Assembly: GCF_905475465.1 (NCBI RefSeq)
Contig: NC_062246.1
Coordinates: forward strand, 6,970,001 to 7,034,000
DNA length: 64,000 nt
Source: Pieris napi
Lineage: Eukaryota; Arthropoda; Insecta; Lepidoptera; Pieridae
Reading direction: 5' to 3'
Shown: positions 55,601-64,000 of the stretch, one piece after another
How positions within the stretch are numbered: position 1 is the first letter of the stretch
How the letters are laid out: the number at the start of each line of letters is the position of its first letter
Notes under the pieces: model-generated
Seen by the model: the letters and a program-made list of their open reading frames with translations, nothing else
What the model was told of the DNA's origin: nothing
The model's database searches: none
Made by a program: the position numbers and the translations under genes

Positions 55601-58017
55601 TTTACATTACAATTATTGGTCCTATTATTATAAAACGTGGACTACCTTCAAGTCGGCGAGTATTTGCAGATTGTATAGAAAAACAACTTTACTAAACATA
55701 TAAACACGGTATATACGCTTTCATTCATAAAAAAATAATACTTCGAAAAATCACCTTACAATTGCCTCATTGTAGGGTGGAGAAACACTCGCAACGAATT
55801 AGACTGCGCAAGGGCCGCTCGCGGTTCAGCCGAACAATCGTTGGCGTTAGAGCGGGCCGCTGTAATGGATGCGCAAGCGCAACGGGACCATGCCTATAGA
55901 CGTGTAAGTCAATGTTATTTTTGCACTTTTAATAAATTCCTTAAAAAATAGATCCTACATTAGTCCTGTATTATATTATTAATTTATTTATATATGGGGT
56001 ATGAATCCTATAACATAGGATTCACGTGCACTTAGGATTCAAGAGCACTTTTGGTTCTTTTCAAACTTAAATTATTGCGATAGACTCCTGAAATTTAAAG
56101 TTCAACCATTAGAATCCAGACGCATAATCTTCGACTTAGTTTACCTTTACAAAATCACCCACTCCATTATAGACTCTCCCGAACTACTAGCTCACATAAG
56201 CCTTAACATTAAATTTAGTGCCCGTAGATCTAATGAAGTCAATCTATTTTCCCTACAAATTTATAAAAATAACATTTCGTATTACAACCTTTTGACCAGG
56301 ATGGCTCGTCAATATAACGAGATGGCAAAGAGCAATCACTTACTTGTGGACATATTCTGTCACAATATTAATAATTTCATCAGTGTCATTAAAGACATCC
56401 TCCATCGTAGGTTAAGTGCTGACCCTTGTGGCCCTGGTTGCTGGTATACCCAAATGACTTGACCCACCCTCATCGTTAAACTGGTGTCGAGGAAGTTCTT
56501 ATTTTTTTACTATGTTACCTTTAATACTGAGTGAATAATGAGCTTTTTCATTATTGTAACATTAATTTTGCAGTGTGCACATAGTTTTACGTTAAAATCC
56601 AGTTCAAATCTCTTAGTTTTAAGTTTATTTTTGTAAAGATTGTAATGTGTTTTGTGCATCAAATAAATAAAAAAAATAAAAAACATCTTCACACTAGGCC
56701 CGTGATCTCAAGAAGTTGAATAGCCTCGACATTCACTAGTTGTTCGTTCGGGCTCCAGCTCTCTAAATGAAAGATTAAACCTAGTGAAATATGACTATGA
56801 CGGTTTAATAGGCCTTTGTTGTGATATTAGTTGTTTAAAATTTACCGATTCATTCCTTTCCAGATATCAGCCCTGGAGGAGGACCTTACACAGCATGAAT
56901 GTATGCTCGCAACCTCTGAACAAGAAGCGAAAGCTCTTCGTCGAGATGTGGAGGAAAGACAGAGACTTCTAGATGATACTTGCAAGCAGTTGAAGCTTGA
57001 AATGCAGTACGTATATTTTTTTTAATTTAAAAGATATATACCAGAGCTGGTACTCTACAACATCCAATAGCGATCCTGAGATTTTTGTATGATTTTTTTT
57101 AATAGCTGTAATGTTCTTGAAATCGCGCGGTACAAAAACTTAATGTTATCGAGATCGTAACATTGGAAGTTACAGAGTACTTAATAGTGCTGTTGTTAGG
57201 CATTTCTCACAATTTATCAAGTGACCGTTACAATAAAATTTATTTAAATTATATTCTTATTTTGATTTAAAAGCTTATTTTTTTTATTCACCAAGTCCAC
57301 TCAACTTTTCTTACTTTAAAGAAGCGGTTTCAATATTATGTAAAAATCAGTTCATATTCCTTCACTCTGTCTAAGCCTAGAATAATGGTATATATCTTCT
57401 AGATATTGCGATTTGAGAATCAACCGACGCAATATAATTTTTTTTTTCATAATTAAAACACTGCCTTTAACGTTATATAGGACTCGAAAACGGATATCAG
57501 CTGAATGCCGAGCCCTGAGCGAACAGATGTTAGCAACGGCAGCAGAAAGTGCGGTGCTTGGAGACGAATTGAGTGAAGTTCGCGCGCGTCTTACTCGCCT
57601 TGAACTTGAGCTTGCGACCACTCGTGAGCAGCTTAACTGGTGGCCGCGACCTCTTACGCGGTATGACAGTTTTGACAAATATTTTATTTTATTATGACAC
57701 GGCTTTCGTAATAATGTTTTTGTTAATACGTTTTACCTGGAGATTCTAAGTTCGATTTCCAGTGTAATTAATATCTCTTTTGAGTTAAAGGGTTGAAGTT
57801 AACCGTCTTACGCCCTATCCAACATTAAATTACCTTCAAAATTGGTACAAAACTTTATTCATAACAAAATATGGTTGATCTAACGCTTGGGAATATAACT
57901 ACAGTACTATATTTTTCTTACAGTATGTTAGGAATGGCTCGGTGTTGGCTTCGACAACCAATGTCGGTCCCTGAAGCTGTGATGTGGTCATTAGTACCTG
58001 CAAGGCATGGCTGTTAA
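49609..58017 (+). CDS. Coiled-coil protein of unknown function (gene span, 8 exons)
   Basis: Exons 49625-49740, 52783-52933, 54126-54278, 55088-55151, 55776-55903, 56864-57006, 57481-57660 and 57924-58017 join with GT/AG and matching phases to 342 codons and a TAA stop. After about 50 Ser/Arg-rich residues the protein is almost wholly charged heptad-like helix (for example RELERLKQLLKEKEIEKALL), with Glu/Lys/Arg/Leu/Ala dominance, no signal peptide and no membrane segment. The last 40 residues (WWPRP..., CWLRQPMSVPEAV) leave the coil pattern. Likely a structural or scaffold protein, but I cannot name a family. An upstream in-frame acceptor-like AG before the ATG (TTCGCAG|AA) means a leader exon may exist. 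Introns are full of LINE and SINE pieces. AATAAA follows at 58593-58598. Confidence 0.8.
49625..49740 (+). CDS. Coiled-coil gene exon 1
   Basis: ATG at 49625, MSESLKVPQSASPVARWG and on to a CCCAC|GTGAGT donor, phase 2. Ser/Arg-rich and not coiled. Confidence 0.7.
49863..50128. mobile_element. Long-arm foldback MITE, possible TA duplication
   Basis: Arms of about 85 bp starting CTTTAGACCATTGTTTCACC and running to CACACAGCGGTTT are nearly perfect inverted repeats around a short centre. TA flanks both ends (49861-49862, 50129-50130), pointing to a Tc1/mariner-type origin. Confidence 0.75.
50240..50370. repeat. pogo-like MITE fragment, copy 2
   Basis: Matches 28094-28265 through AAAATCTGTTATAACGACAT and GGTATGTTGTTCTAAACGA. 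Confidence 0.55.
50998..51312 (-). pseudogene. Jockey-type LINE reverse transcriptase C-terminus
   Basis: Minus strand reads LIIQRLQNKVLCRIINAPWY and then IRNDD, the C-terminal signature of Jockey-clade proteins (Q..QNK.LR.I.NAPWY..N). Further on VEAVQLLD and KRTKPFEL are recognisable in shifted frames. Stops and frameshifts show it is dead. Confidence 0.65.
51383..51665 (-). mobile_element. tRNA-derived SINE, copy 3
   Basis: Same blocks as copies 1 and 2, with GGTTCGAACCCCGGCTGTC as the B-box region on the minus strand. The A-box part is partly deleted. Confidence 0.7.
51809..52062 (+). pseudogene. Unassigned coding-like stretch
   Basis: A GC-rich block in an AT-rich intron is open in one plus frame from about 51809 to TAA (52060-52062). 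It reads, among others, VNKFTGKSSAPSPNLARIK and ASMEDLTPNRPKRDRFSIVN. It has no ATG and lies inside intron 1 of the coiled-coil gene. It could be the C-terminal end of a retro-inserted gene, part of a mobile element, or an unspliced exon. I do not recognise it. Confidence 0.35.
52100..52590 (+). pseudogene. 5'-truncated LINE, reverse transcriptase C-terminus and 3' tail
   Basis: Plus frame to the stop at 52383-52385 reads SVRSTRLQKMNHSLYRNCIR and FYNKLPTEIRQLSLNKFK, typical of the region after the RT domain in insect non-LTR elements (R..K...S....C..FYN.LP..I..L....FK). About 200 bp of 3' tail follows. Confidence 0.65.
52783..52933 (+). CDS. Coiled-coil gene exon 2
   Basis: Acceptor TTTTTTTCAG, donor CAG|GTTTTA. 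Encodes KDRLSVVRSPGLHNASEQQ, then RRRREEVRCLKKTLEFQ. The coil begins here. Confidence 0.82.
52957..52990. repeat. TA microsatellite and T run
   Basis: Eleven or more TA units followed by a T-rich run, just after exon 2. Confidence 0.8.
53012..53223 (-). repeat. Second tRNA-type SINE family
   Basis: Minus strand begins AGTTGGTTAGTACCCCTGAC, then TCCCGGGTTCGATCCCCGG (B box), followed by the body with a TAGA microsatellite. The head also occurs alone at 30424-30458 on the plus strand. Confidence 0.65.
53824..54080. mobile_element. TIR element just ahead of exon 3
   Basis: Ends CGTAAAATTGTAAAAACCGT and its complement, extending through TAGATTGTAATCTAT, form inverted repeats of about 35 bp; TCGGTTATCGGTTATCGG repeats lie inside. 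It ends 46 bp before exon 3. Confidence 0.7.
54126..54278 (+). CDS. Coiled-coil gene exon 3
   Basis: 51 codons, phase 0. Encodes VCCSERLRTQVWALKSLL and then the heptad-rich RELERLKQLLKEKEIEKAL. The acceptor (CTTAAATAAAG) has a poor pyrimidine tract. Confidence 0.8.
54541..54690 (-). repeat. Helitron fragment, minus orientation
   Basis: In reverse complement it reads TATATATATAAAAATGAATC and GAACGGCTGGACCGATTATT, and has the CGATCGGAGTTATTAT segment also found at 18085-18105. Confidence 0.5.
55088..55151 (+). CDS. Coiled-coil gene exon 4
   Basis: 64 nt after TTATTACAG, ending ATCG|GTATAT. Encodes EKIELEQDVCAAEDRMSEIS. Confidence 0.8.
55424..55725 (-). repeat. LINE 3' end, minus orientation
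   Basis: A TCAAAATCAAAATCAAAAT tail at one end and a GC-richer body with CTCAGCGAGTTTCGCCCTCC fit the 3' end of a lepidopteran non-LTR element inserted in the minus direction in intron 4. Confidence 0.55.
55776..55903 (+). CDS. Coiled-coil gene exon 5
   Basis: 128 nt from TTGTAG to CGT|GTAAGT. Encodes WRNTRNELDCARAARGSAEQ and on to QAQRDHAYRR, heptad-like. Confidence 0.82.
56034..56685 (+). pseudogene. 5'-truncated LINE with RT C-terminus and A-rich tail
   Basis: Plus frame reads DRLLKFKVQPLESRRIIFDL then VYLYKITHSIIDSPELL, a hallmark of the post-RT region (RL..L....LE.RR...DL...YKI). The frame ends in TGA at about 56458, and a 3' UTR with AATAAATAAAAAAAATAAAA closes the element. Confidence 0.7.
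56864..57006 (+). CDS. Coiled-coil gene exon 6
   Basis: 143 nt from CCTTTCCAG to CA|GTACGT. Encodes ISALEEDLTQHECMLATSEQ and RRDVEERQRLLDDTCKQLK. Confidence 0.83.
57481..57660 (+). CDS. Coiled-coil gene exon 7
   Basis: 180 nt from TTATATAG to CG|GTATGA. Encodes TRKRISAECRALSEQML to RARLTRLELELATTREQL, then WWPRPLT, where the coil ends. Confidence 0.83.
57924..58017 (+). CDS. Coiled-coil gene exon 8
   Basis: 94 nt after TTTTTCTTACAG. Encodes MLGMARCWLRQPMSVPEAV and on to ARHGC and TAA (58015-58017). Confidence 0.78.
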
Positions 58018-61000
58018 CTAATTATTGACCTATTTCTAAACATTGTCTTAGATAATATCGAATAGACTTTAATCTAGCTATATTTCCTTCGCAAAAGGTA
58101 GGTTATTCCCCTCATGTTCATTAGAACTAAAGGTATCGATTTAAAGAGTCATGATAATATGGTTGTCTCATGATTCGAGGATATAAATACTTTTTAATAT
58201 TCTCTTAATACCTATATAATTAAACGAATGCAGGTTATATATGTATATACTACGGTCGGTAAGTAAAGGTTTTGATTTAAGTCGTTAAATACTCATTAAA
58301 ATCTTGTAATAGGTTAACATTTTCCTACTTAATAGATTCTTATTGTTTTGTTAATTTATCTAAGATCCGTCTTAAAAAACATAATTATTAGTAATTATGC
58401 TTCAATGGCTGCTAACTGCCTTTTGTCATATTTCGCGGAATTATTTGCATAGAAATTGCCTGACGCACATTTTGTAATAGGTATTTTTTTACGATTTTGT
58501 GGCGCCATACGCTTAGAATGTACGTTTGTATGCGATTTTGGTAAGTATTCTACTTTGTTATTGCTAGTTAAGTTTTATTGTATTTTAATGGAAATAAAGA
58601 TATTATAATTATCATTTGTTTAATTTTACGATTTCCTTGCTTAATCTACTCACAGGGGAATGTCTATATTTTAATTTTTTTATAATAAATTACAATTTGT
58701 ACGAAGTTTATCGTAATAAATTATTGCATATGAAACACACAAAGCCATTGTCAAATGGTGCCATTAATTCATGAATTTAACTTGATTTGAACAATTTACT
58801 TGGAAAATCTATAATAAAGTACAATTTAACTTGTAAAGAGAGATATTTAAAAAAATAGTTTTATAAATGGAATCAATAAATAAAACGCATATTTGTTCAA
58901 TAAATTATTTATTCAGTCTTACATTTCTAAGACTACTACAACATTGGGAATGTTTAGGAAACAGTTTCTGTATTTTGTATATTGCACACATTCGGAAATC
59001 TTAAAAAATCTACACAATATATTTTGACGTCTTCATGTAATTTGTATCAATTTAGTTGTTTAAAATCTACTGTTTCAAACGTCTTTTGTTTACTAGTACA
59101 GATTTAGTAAGTAGCTTGTTTAAGTTCTTAATTTAGTACATAAACAGCTCTATTATAAAACGTGGATTAAAGTATATTACCATGGTTACCATTTGTTTGC
59201 ATTAATAATGTAATAATGGCAAAAAATGTGTTTAGTCCACGTTTTATAAGGCCGTGTTTCTATGTAACCCTGCAGTGGAGCACACAGGATTTGATAATAT
59301 TGTTTTGAAAGCAAGTAGGTGCCGCTTGGATTTGATCCTATATATGCAATGGGTTTTACCAACTAAGCCATTCTGAATTTACAGTGAAATGACTAGATTC
59401 TACAACAACCCTAGGTGACACAACGAAGGTAGATTTAACTATCAACACTCTAAAACTACGTATAAAATAAGATCACATTTAGTTATCAGAGATTCATGAA
59501 CAAGTAATTCTTAAGGTAACTCTAGTTCTGGTTAATTGGCAAGTTGGAGACGCAAATTCTTGCCAAGATCTGTGTCAGAACTATATCTTTACGGATAGGA
59601 TTCAAGGTCTGAGTACGAACAATGACTCATCAATCATCTTCGGAATCTTGCTATAAACCAAGGGTTAGACGAAATCGCTTACAATATTAATATGTATATT
59701 ATTGGTTATAGCTTAAATTATGAAATAAGCCTCTTTACTATAGATTATAGAACCATACAACTATAAAGCCACAAAAGTGGCGTCTCCTGTCTATTATCTA
59801 TTAGCGGGCTCCATAAACAAAACCATATTAATTATTAGACCACCAAATTAATATTAAATCACAAAACAATAAACACAACCTATGTATTGCAGAATATCTA
59901 TACTAGAAGGTCTTTCCCCAAACATTAGAAATTACATTTATTCTCTTTGTACATAAATCACTTTTGACTTTACGCGTCATCTACCAGAATTCATACATTG
60001 ACTATAGAATGTGCGCTGTTGCATGGTTCGGGTGACAGTTGCTTACTTTTTCGTTTCAATCTTGAAAGTTGCCGCAATTTACAAAATATTACTTAGTATT
60101 TCAGCTGTACCACATTCGTATAATATATTAAATCATCAGTAACTGTAGTGAACTTAAATTTAACCCAGCCAGAATGATCTAGTCAACAAATAAAATCAAA
60201 ATTATGAACTGTCACCCGCACCATGCTACAGCGCTCATACTATAAATAGGGTGAAATTTGGAAGATAAAAATGGTTATTAAAAATAAATATTTTTAGTAC
60301 CGAATATTCCGAAATTAATATAGTAATTCTGCTGCGGCCAGTGCTCACTTATGGTTTTAAACACTGATACCCTAGCAAGAAAGACAAGCTTGCTCTCCTT
60401 ATTTTCGAGCGGAAGTTTCTTCGAGGAACCTTTGGCCCTGTTTGCGAAGATTTTGTTTGACGTATTCGCTACAATGAAGAAATTTTTAACATCCTTGATG
60501 ACGCCAACATTGTCTTATTTATATATTCATCGTCATTCAAGTGCAACAGGGTCAAGTATCTGAAACATGTGCACCGAATGGCGGACAACAGAACCCCAAG
60601 GTGAACTGAACTTACAACCTAGTGGCAAGAGAAAACCCGGTAGACCGGGTACCGACCGACCACGTTCCTTTAAAATGCCTGATTTTCGTAAATAAAATAA
60701 TAGATTTAGCGTATCTAACAAAAGTGATTTATATACAAAGTTTATTACATATGGGGTTTTCACTTTAGGCATATATTATTTCTAATAAATACATGTACAC
60801 TGAGATTTTCATATACTATTTTAAAATTGATATTTCATATTGAGTACAAAGAATGTGACCCCAGAATTCACTTTCACATATTCAAAATCCATGTTTAATT
60901 ACGCTTTCAAACTTGCGATTATTTATTCGATGTATATTTGAGTATTTGATATATGTCTTATTACGTATACGTTTCATAATTATTATATTTTTAAAACTGG

Positions 61001-62352
61001 CAGCATAAGCCATATTTTGATGGTTTTTCCCTATCGCTTACATAGATAATTTTCACTCAATTAGGCCGTAGTTACATGCAGGCTTTTAGTTGATATATAT
61101 TAGTCCTATTACGTCCACAATTCCATAATAATTCCTTAAAAATATACATTCAAAGAACGTAATTAAAATATAAGGTTTTTAATAATTACTAAACAATTAA
61201 CAAAATTTACAAGTATTAATTAGTTTATGAAGGGCATACAAGGGGATGTTGGTAGTATTCAATTTCGCCTGTTTGTGATCACACACACAAATGAAATTTC
61301 TTACGAATGTTTGACGAATTCTTCTATTTCATTATCACAATAATTAAATAGAAATTGGTTAGTGGAATACTTATGCACCCTATTTCACGAGCGCGTTGCG
61401 TTGGCCTGAACGTATACACACGCATTCCAAAATGTTCAAGAAAAATATACCTATGCCTATGCGGATAGACTTTTCCGCATCACATATATGACTAGATAAC
61501 AAATAATGTTAGCGAAATAATAAAATTTATTTATAATATAAAAAATAAATGATATTTGTGCAATACAGTTTTATTAGTAAAATAGAGAAATAGCCTCAAA
61601 AAAATAAAATAGGAACAATATTAAAATAATATCATGGATTGCATTAATTCTTTGGTTTACTCTAGTACTGTAGATAAATAAAGTAAATCTTCTAGCTGTT
61701 GTGAACGCAAGTTAACTCGACGAGAGATCTTGATTACGACTGTTGAACACATAAGTCGAGTTATGTCGATGTATTTAATTCGTGTTCAAATTTTTTTTTT
61801 TAATGCAATGTTTTTTATCGGCGTGTATCTACAATATACGTTTCTGCAGCGCATTATTATGCAAAAGTCGACAGCAAAACCCTAATCACACTTTTTTTGT
61901 GTTCGAAACTAAATTTTTGCGCTAAGTGTTATCGGTCTGAGATTTTTAACGGTTAATAAAATATAATAAAATCAGCTGGTCAAAAAAATCATCGTAGAAC
62001 CCAAGAACCGTTTGAAACAATTTTCCTTATAAATATTAAAATATATAAGGAAATATTATTGCTATTTAATTCCCTAGATAACTAAAAAATAAATATTTGA
62101 TTTAAGACTAGATATTTAGTGTGCATTTTGAACATTGATTATAACGCATCTCTGTCTATCGTAATGAAAGATGATATAGCTGTCTCTTTCTACTGTGAGT
62201 TAAATTTCTTGCTAAACCGTTCAAACACACTACACTATAAACATAAATACTGCCATTTTTATATGCAATATCGATTATTACTCAAATACTATTTATTTAA
62301 TATCTCGACTGATGTCAATTTATCGGGAACACAGCGGTTAAACCGCATCGCA
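58018..62352. other. Convergent intergenic region
   Basis: Between two gene 3' ends. A short palindromic pair lies at 59153-59260 (TTATAAAACGTGGA and its complement), a LINE remnant at 60353-60605. The rest is AT-rich with nothing recognised. Confidence 0.6.
60353..60605 (+). pseudogene. RTE/BovB-like reverse transcriptase C-terminus remnant
   Basis: One plus frame reads LLIFERKFLRGTFGPVCEDF, then RIRYNEEIF and KYLKHVHRMADNRTPRW, a pattern seen after the RT domain in RTE-type LINEs (FERK.LR.I.GP...R.R.N.E...HV.RM.D.R.P). At least two in-frame stops. Confidence 0.7.
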
Positions 62353-62523
62353 TTATATCATACCGAATCCCTCTCCTCCTTCATTGATAGCCCATAATAG
62401 TGCGTGGACCATTTGTTCGTAAGAGTCATAATCCGGTAAGCAGAGCTGGTTGAAACATGTATGTGCTGTGGGTAAGGCACCGAATGTAGGCGCTGCGGTT
62501 ATTTGAAACCGCGGGTTTAGGTC
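62353..62523 (-). CDS. AREL1: HECT ligase last exon with catalytic Cys
   Basis: After TTTTCCAG, 56 codons starting DLNPRFQITAAPTFG and containing AHTCFNQLCLP. Ends at TAA 62355-62353. Confidence 0.88.
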   Translation of the reverse strand, partial: DLNPRFQITAAPTFGALPTAHTCFNQLCLPDYDSYEQMVHALLWAINEGGEGFGMI

Positions 62524-63660
62524 CTGGAAAATAAAAACGTATGTAGAAGGTAAAAAAGGAAAATTACTGAAAAGTTAAAAAGCGAAAATTATTTTTAATT
62601 TGGTACTAAAACGCATTTATTTTACGGAGAAATTTAAAAAAATGGCATCTTAATATTAAATTCTCTCCTTTTTTCTGAAGTTTAAAGACTGTGTATTATG
62701 TATGTATACCACTAATGACAGTAAATAAAATATTTTGGTTAAAACTTTGTTAAAATTGGTCAGAGACTATGGATTTATTAACTATAACTGTCGTCTGTCA
62801 AAAACAAACTGGAATTTTCAAGTCTGAATATCGCCCTACATGTCAGCTGTCAACTGTCATTATTTTGTCAAAGTACCTGAAATCCATTAGGCGGGAGCTG
62901 GGAGCATCCAGTGGTGAATTGGAGCAGCCTAGCTCTCTCTTCATTGGTGAAGTTGCTGAGAGCAGCCCAGAGCCAGTTCAAACGCCGTTCCCACTCGCGA
63001 CCCGATCCCGAGACCAGGGCATATGCCCGCCAATCGCTCACATCCACTTCGCCAGTGCCACACATTAATAACTGGAAACATTATGAAGTACTATTTAGTT
63101 TGAACATATTAATCTTTAGATATTCCTGGAATCCTTTAGGAAATGTTTTTATTTGTGTATGAAAATTTTGAATGTTGGCGTATTTGAAGTAAAGCTGTGC
63201 AGAAACATACAAAGGACTAATTGTATAATCCATCTGCCAGAAACTAATTGATGAACTTAATTTTTTGAATGGGTTTGTCTATAGATCTCGTGTTGTCTAA
63301 TTTAAAGTAAATAAGTAATTTAAGTCTAACCTAATTTACACAAAAATTTAACATATATATATGTGTGTGTTATTTTAACACAACATAGATTATTAAATTA
63401 CACTTATTTAAACTCTATAAATCATTTTCAGGTAGAAAATGTTTAAATCATAAACAATTATTGTTGTTACACACATGCTTCATGTAGTTTAACAATCTTA
63501 ATAATACCTCCAACTCATTTTCGTCGAATATTGCGAGCAGATTATCCGGTACGAGTAAAGTGAGCCCGCGTAGAAAGGCGTCGCTCTCTGCCCGCCATCG
63601 GCCTGCAAGGCGCCACTGCGCCAGCGCATCCAAATACGCCATTTTTGTGCTATTTGTCAC
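62353..63660 (-). CDS. AREL1: HECT-type E3 ubiquitin ligase, AREL1-like, last three exons
   Basis: Exons 63660-63508, 63071-62877 and 62523-62353 join in frame (phase 0) to 172 C-terminal residues ending EGFGMI and TAA. They cover most of the HECT C-lobe: FDENELELLMCGTG, LLQFTTGCSQLPPNGF and the catalytic loop LPTAHTCFNQLCLPDYDSYE, whose Cys (codon 62457-62455) accepts ubiquitin. HECT ligases pass ubiquitin from E2 to substrate through this Cys. The wording of these motifs and the GFGM(L/I) end recall AREL1 (KIAA0317), a regulator of apoptosis. The rest of the gene lies beyond the right edge. Family call is firm, subfamily call is from memory. Confidence 0.85.
62877..63071 (-). CDS. AREL1: HECT ligase penultimate exon
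   Basis: 65 codons from TTTCCAG to CAG|GTACTT. Encodes LLMCGTGEVDVSDWRAYALV then LLQFTTGCSQLPPNGFQ. Confidence 0.87.
63508..63660 (-). CDS. AREL1: HECT ligase exon
   Basis: 51 codons from TTTGACAG to GAG|GTATTA. Encodes YLDALAQWRLAGRWRAESDA, then FLRGLTLLVPDNLLAIFDEN. It joins in phase 0 to an exon outside the window. Confidence 0.85.
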
Positions 63661-64000
63661 CTGTCAAAGCCAAATCAATCGTATATGAAGGACGTTAGAT
63701 ATGAAAAAAATTTAAATGTTTATTTGTATCTCAAATTTTACACTACTACATTTTTTCAAGACATATACTTGATATTAAAACAAAATATTACATTAGATAG
63801 TATTTAGTGAATTACGCATTTAATGAATTGATTTTTACGATACTCATATTAGAGATAGATACTTCAGCAACGGCGAAATAGCAGTAAGATACTATTTCTA
63901 TATCCAAAATACGAGTAATAATTCCTACGAGTCCTTGATTTTTCCATACATAACGCATTTGACAGTCATCAGATTTTTTCATAGAAAAAAAGTACGACTC
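63661..64000 (-). other. HECT ligase intron, nothing else recognised
   Basis: AT-rich intron running to the window edge. Confidence 0.5.

Noticed and set aside
57352..57678. Minus-strand 108-codon frame
   Set aside because: Antisense to exon 7 of the coiled-coil gene and continues into intron.
62769..63162. Plus-strand frames over the HECT exon
   Set aside because: Antisense to a well-supported HECT exon with correct splice sites.

Overview
This is a eukaryotic, AT-rich window with small intron-separated exons. Its Rel-family gene and its repeats (tRNA-derived SINEs, Helitrons with TC...CTAG ends, Harbinger-type MITEs, RTE and Jockey LINE remnants) point to a moth or butterfly (Lepidoptera).

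Layout. (1) 1-4532: the 3' part of a Ty3/Gypsy LTR retrotransposon with one uninterrupted Gag-Pol frame, a polypurine tract and a 3' LTR. (2) about 44.3 kb down to 7.05 kb, minus strand: the dorsal gene (NF-kB/Rel transcription factor), rebuilt here exon by exon from a short first coding exon at 43.7 kb to the stop at 7053. All splice phases agree. Two 3' forms are encoded. Form A (about 580 aa) splices through a nuclear-localisation exon, a 21-nt microexon and a Met/Pro/Ser/Gln-rich activation region. Form B (749 aa) reads on through the end of the Rel domain into a 1.2-kb exon extension that ends at 12486. (3) 49.6-58.0 kb, plus strand: an eight-exon gene for a 342-aa coiled-coil protein that I do not recognise. 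(4) 62.35 kb to beyond the right edge, minus strand: the last three exons of a HECT E3 ubiquitin ligase that looks like AREL1. The coiled-coil gene is divergent from dorsal and convergent with the ligase gene.

The long dorsal introns, its 3' flank and the spacers hold most of the other structure. At least eight separate MITEs have clear terminal inverted repeats and a 3-bp TWA duplication (PIF/Harbinger type). Two of them keep pieces of the parent's coding capacity (MADF-like protein, transposase N-terminus). There are also pogo/Tigger-type elements with TA duplications, Helitrons, SINEs and broken LINE ends.

How it works together: dorsal is the nuclear effector of Toll signalling. The two 3' forms keep the same DNA-binding domain but swap the nuclear-localisation segment, the putative SUMO site context and the activation tail. 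No prokaryotic system, CRISPR array or true tRNA/rRNA gene was found. The strongest leads are the dorsal isoform switch with its microexon, a palindromic kB site in dorsal's own intron, a MITE family carrying a CRE/TATA promoter module, a spliced upstream ORF in the dorsal leader, and an AT-rich hairpin just past the dorsal 3' end.
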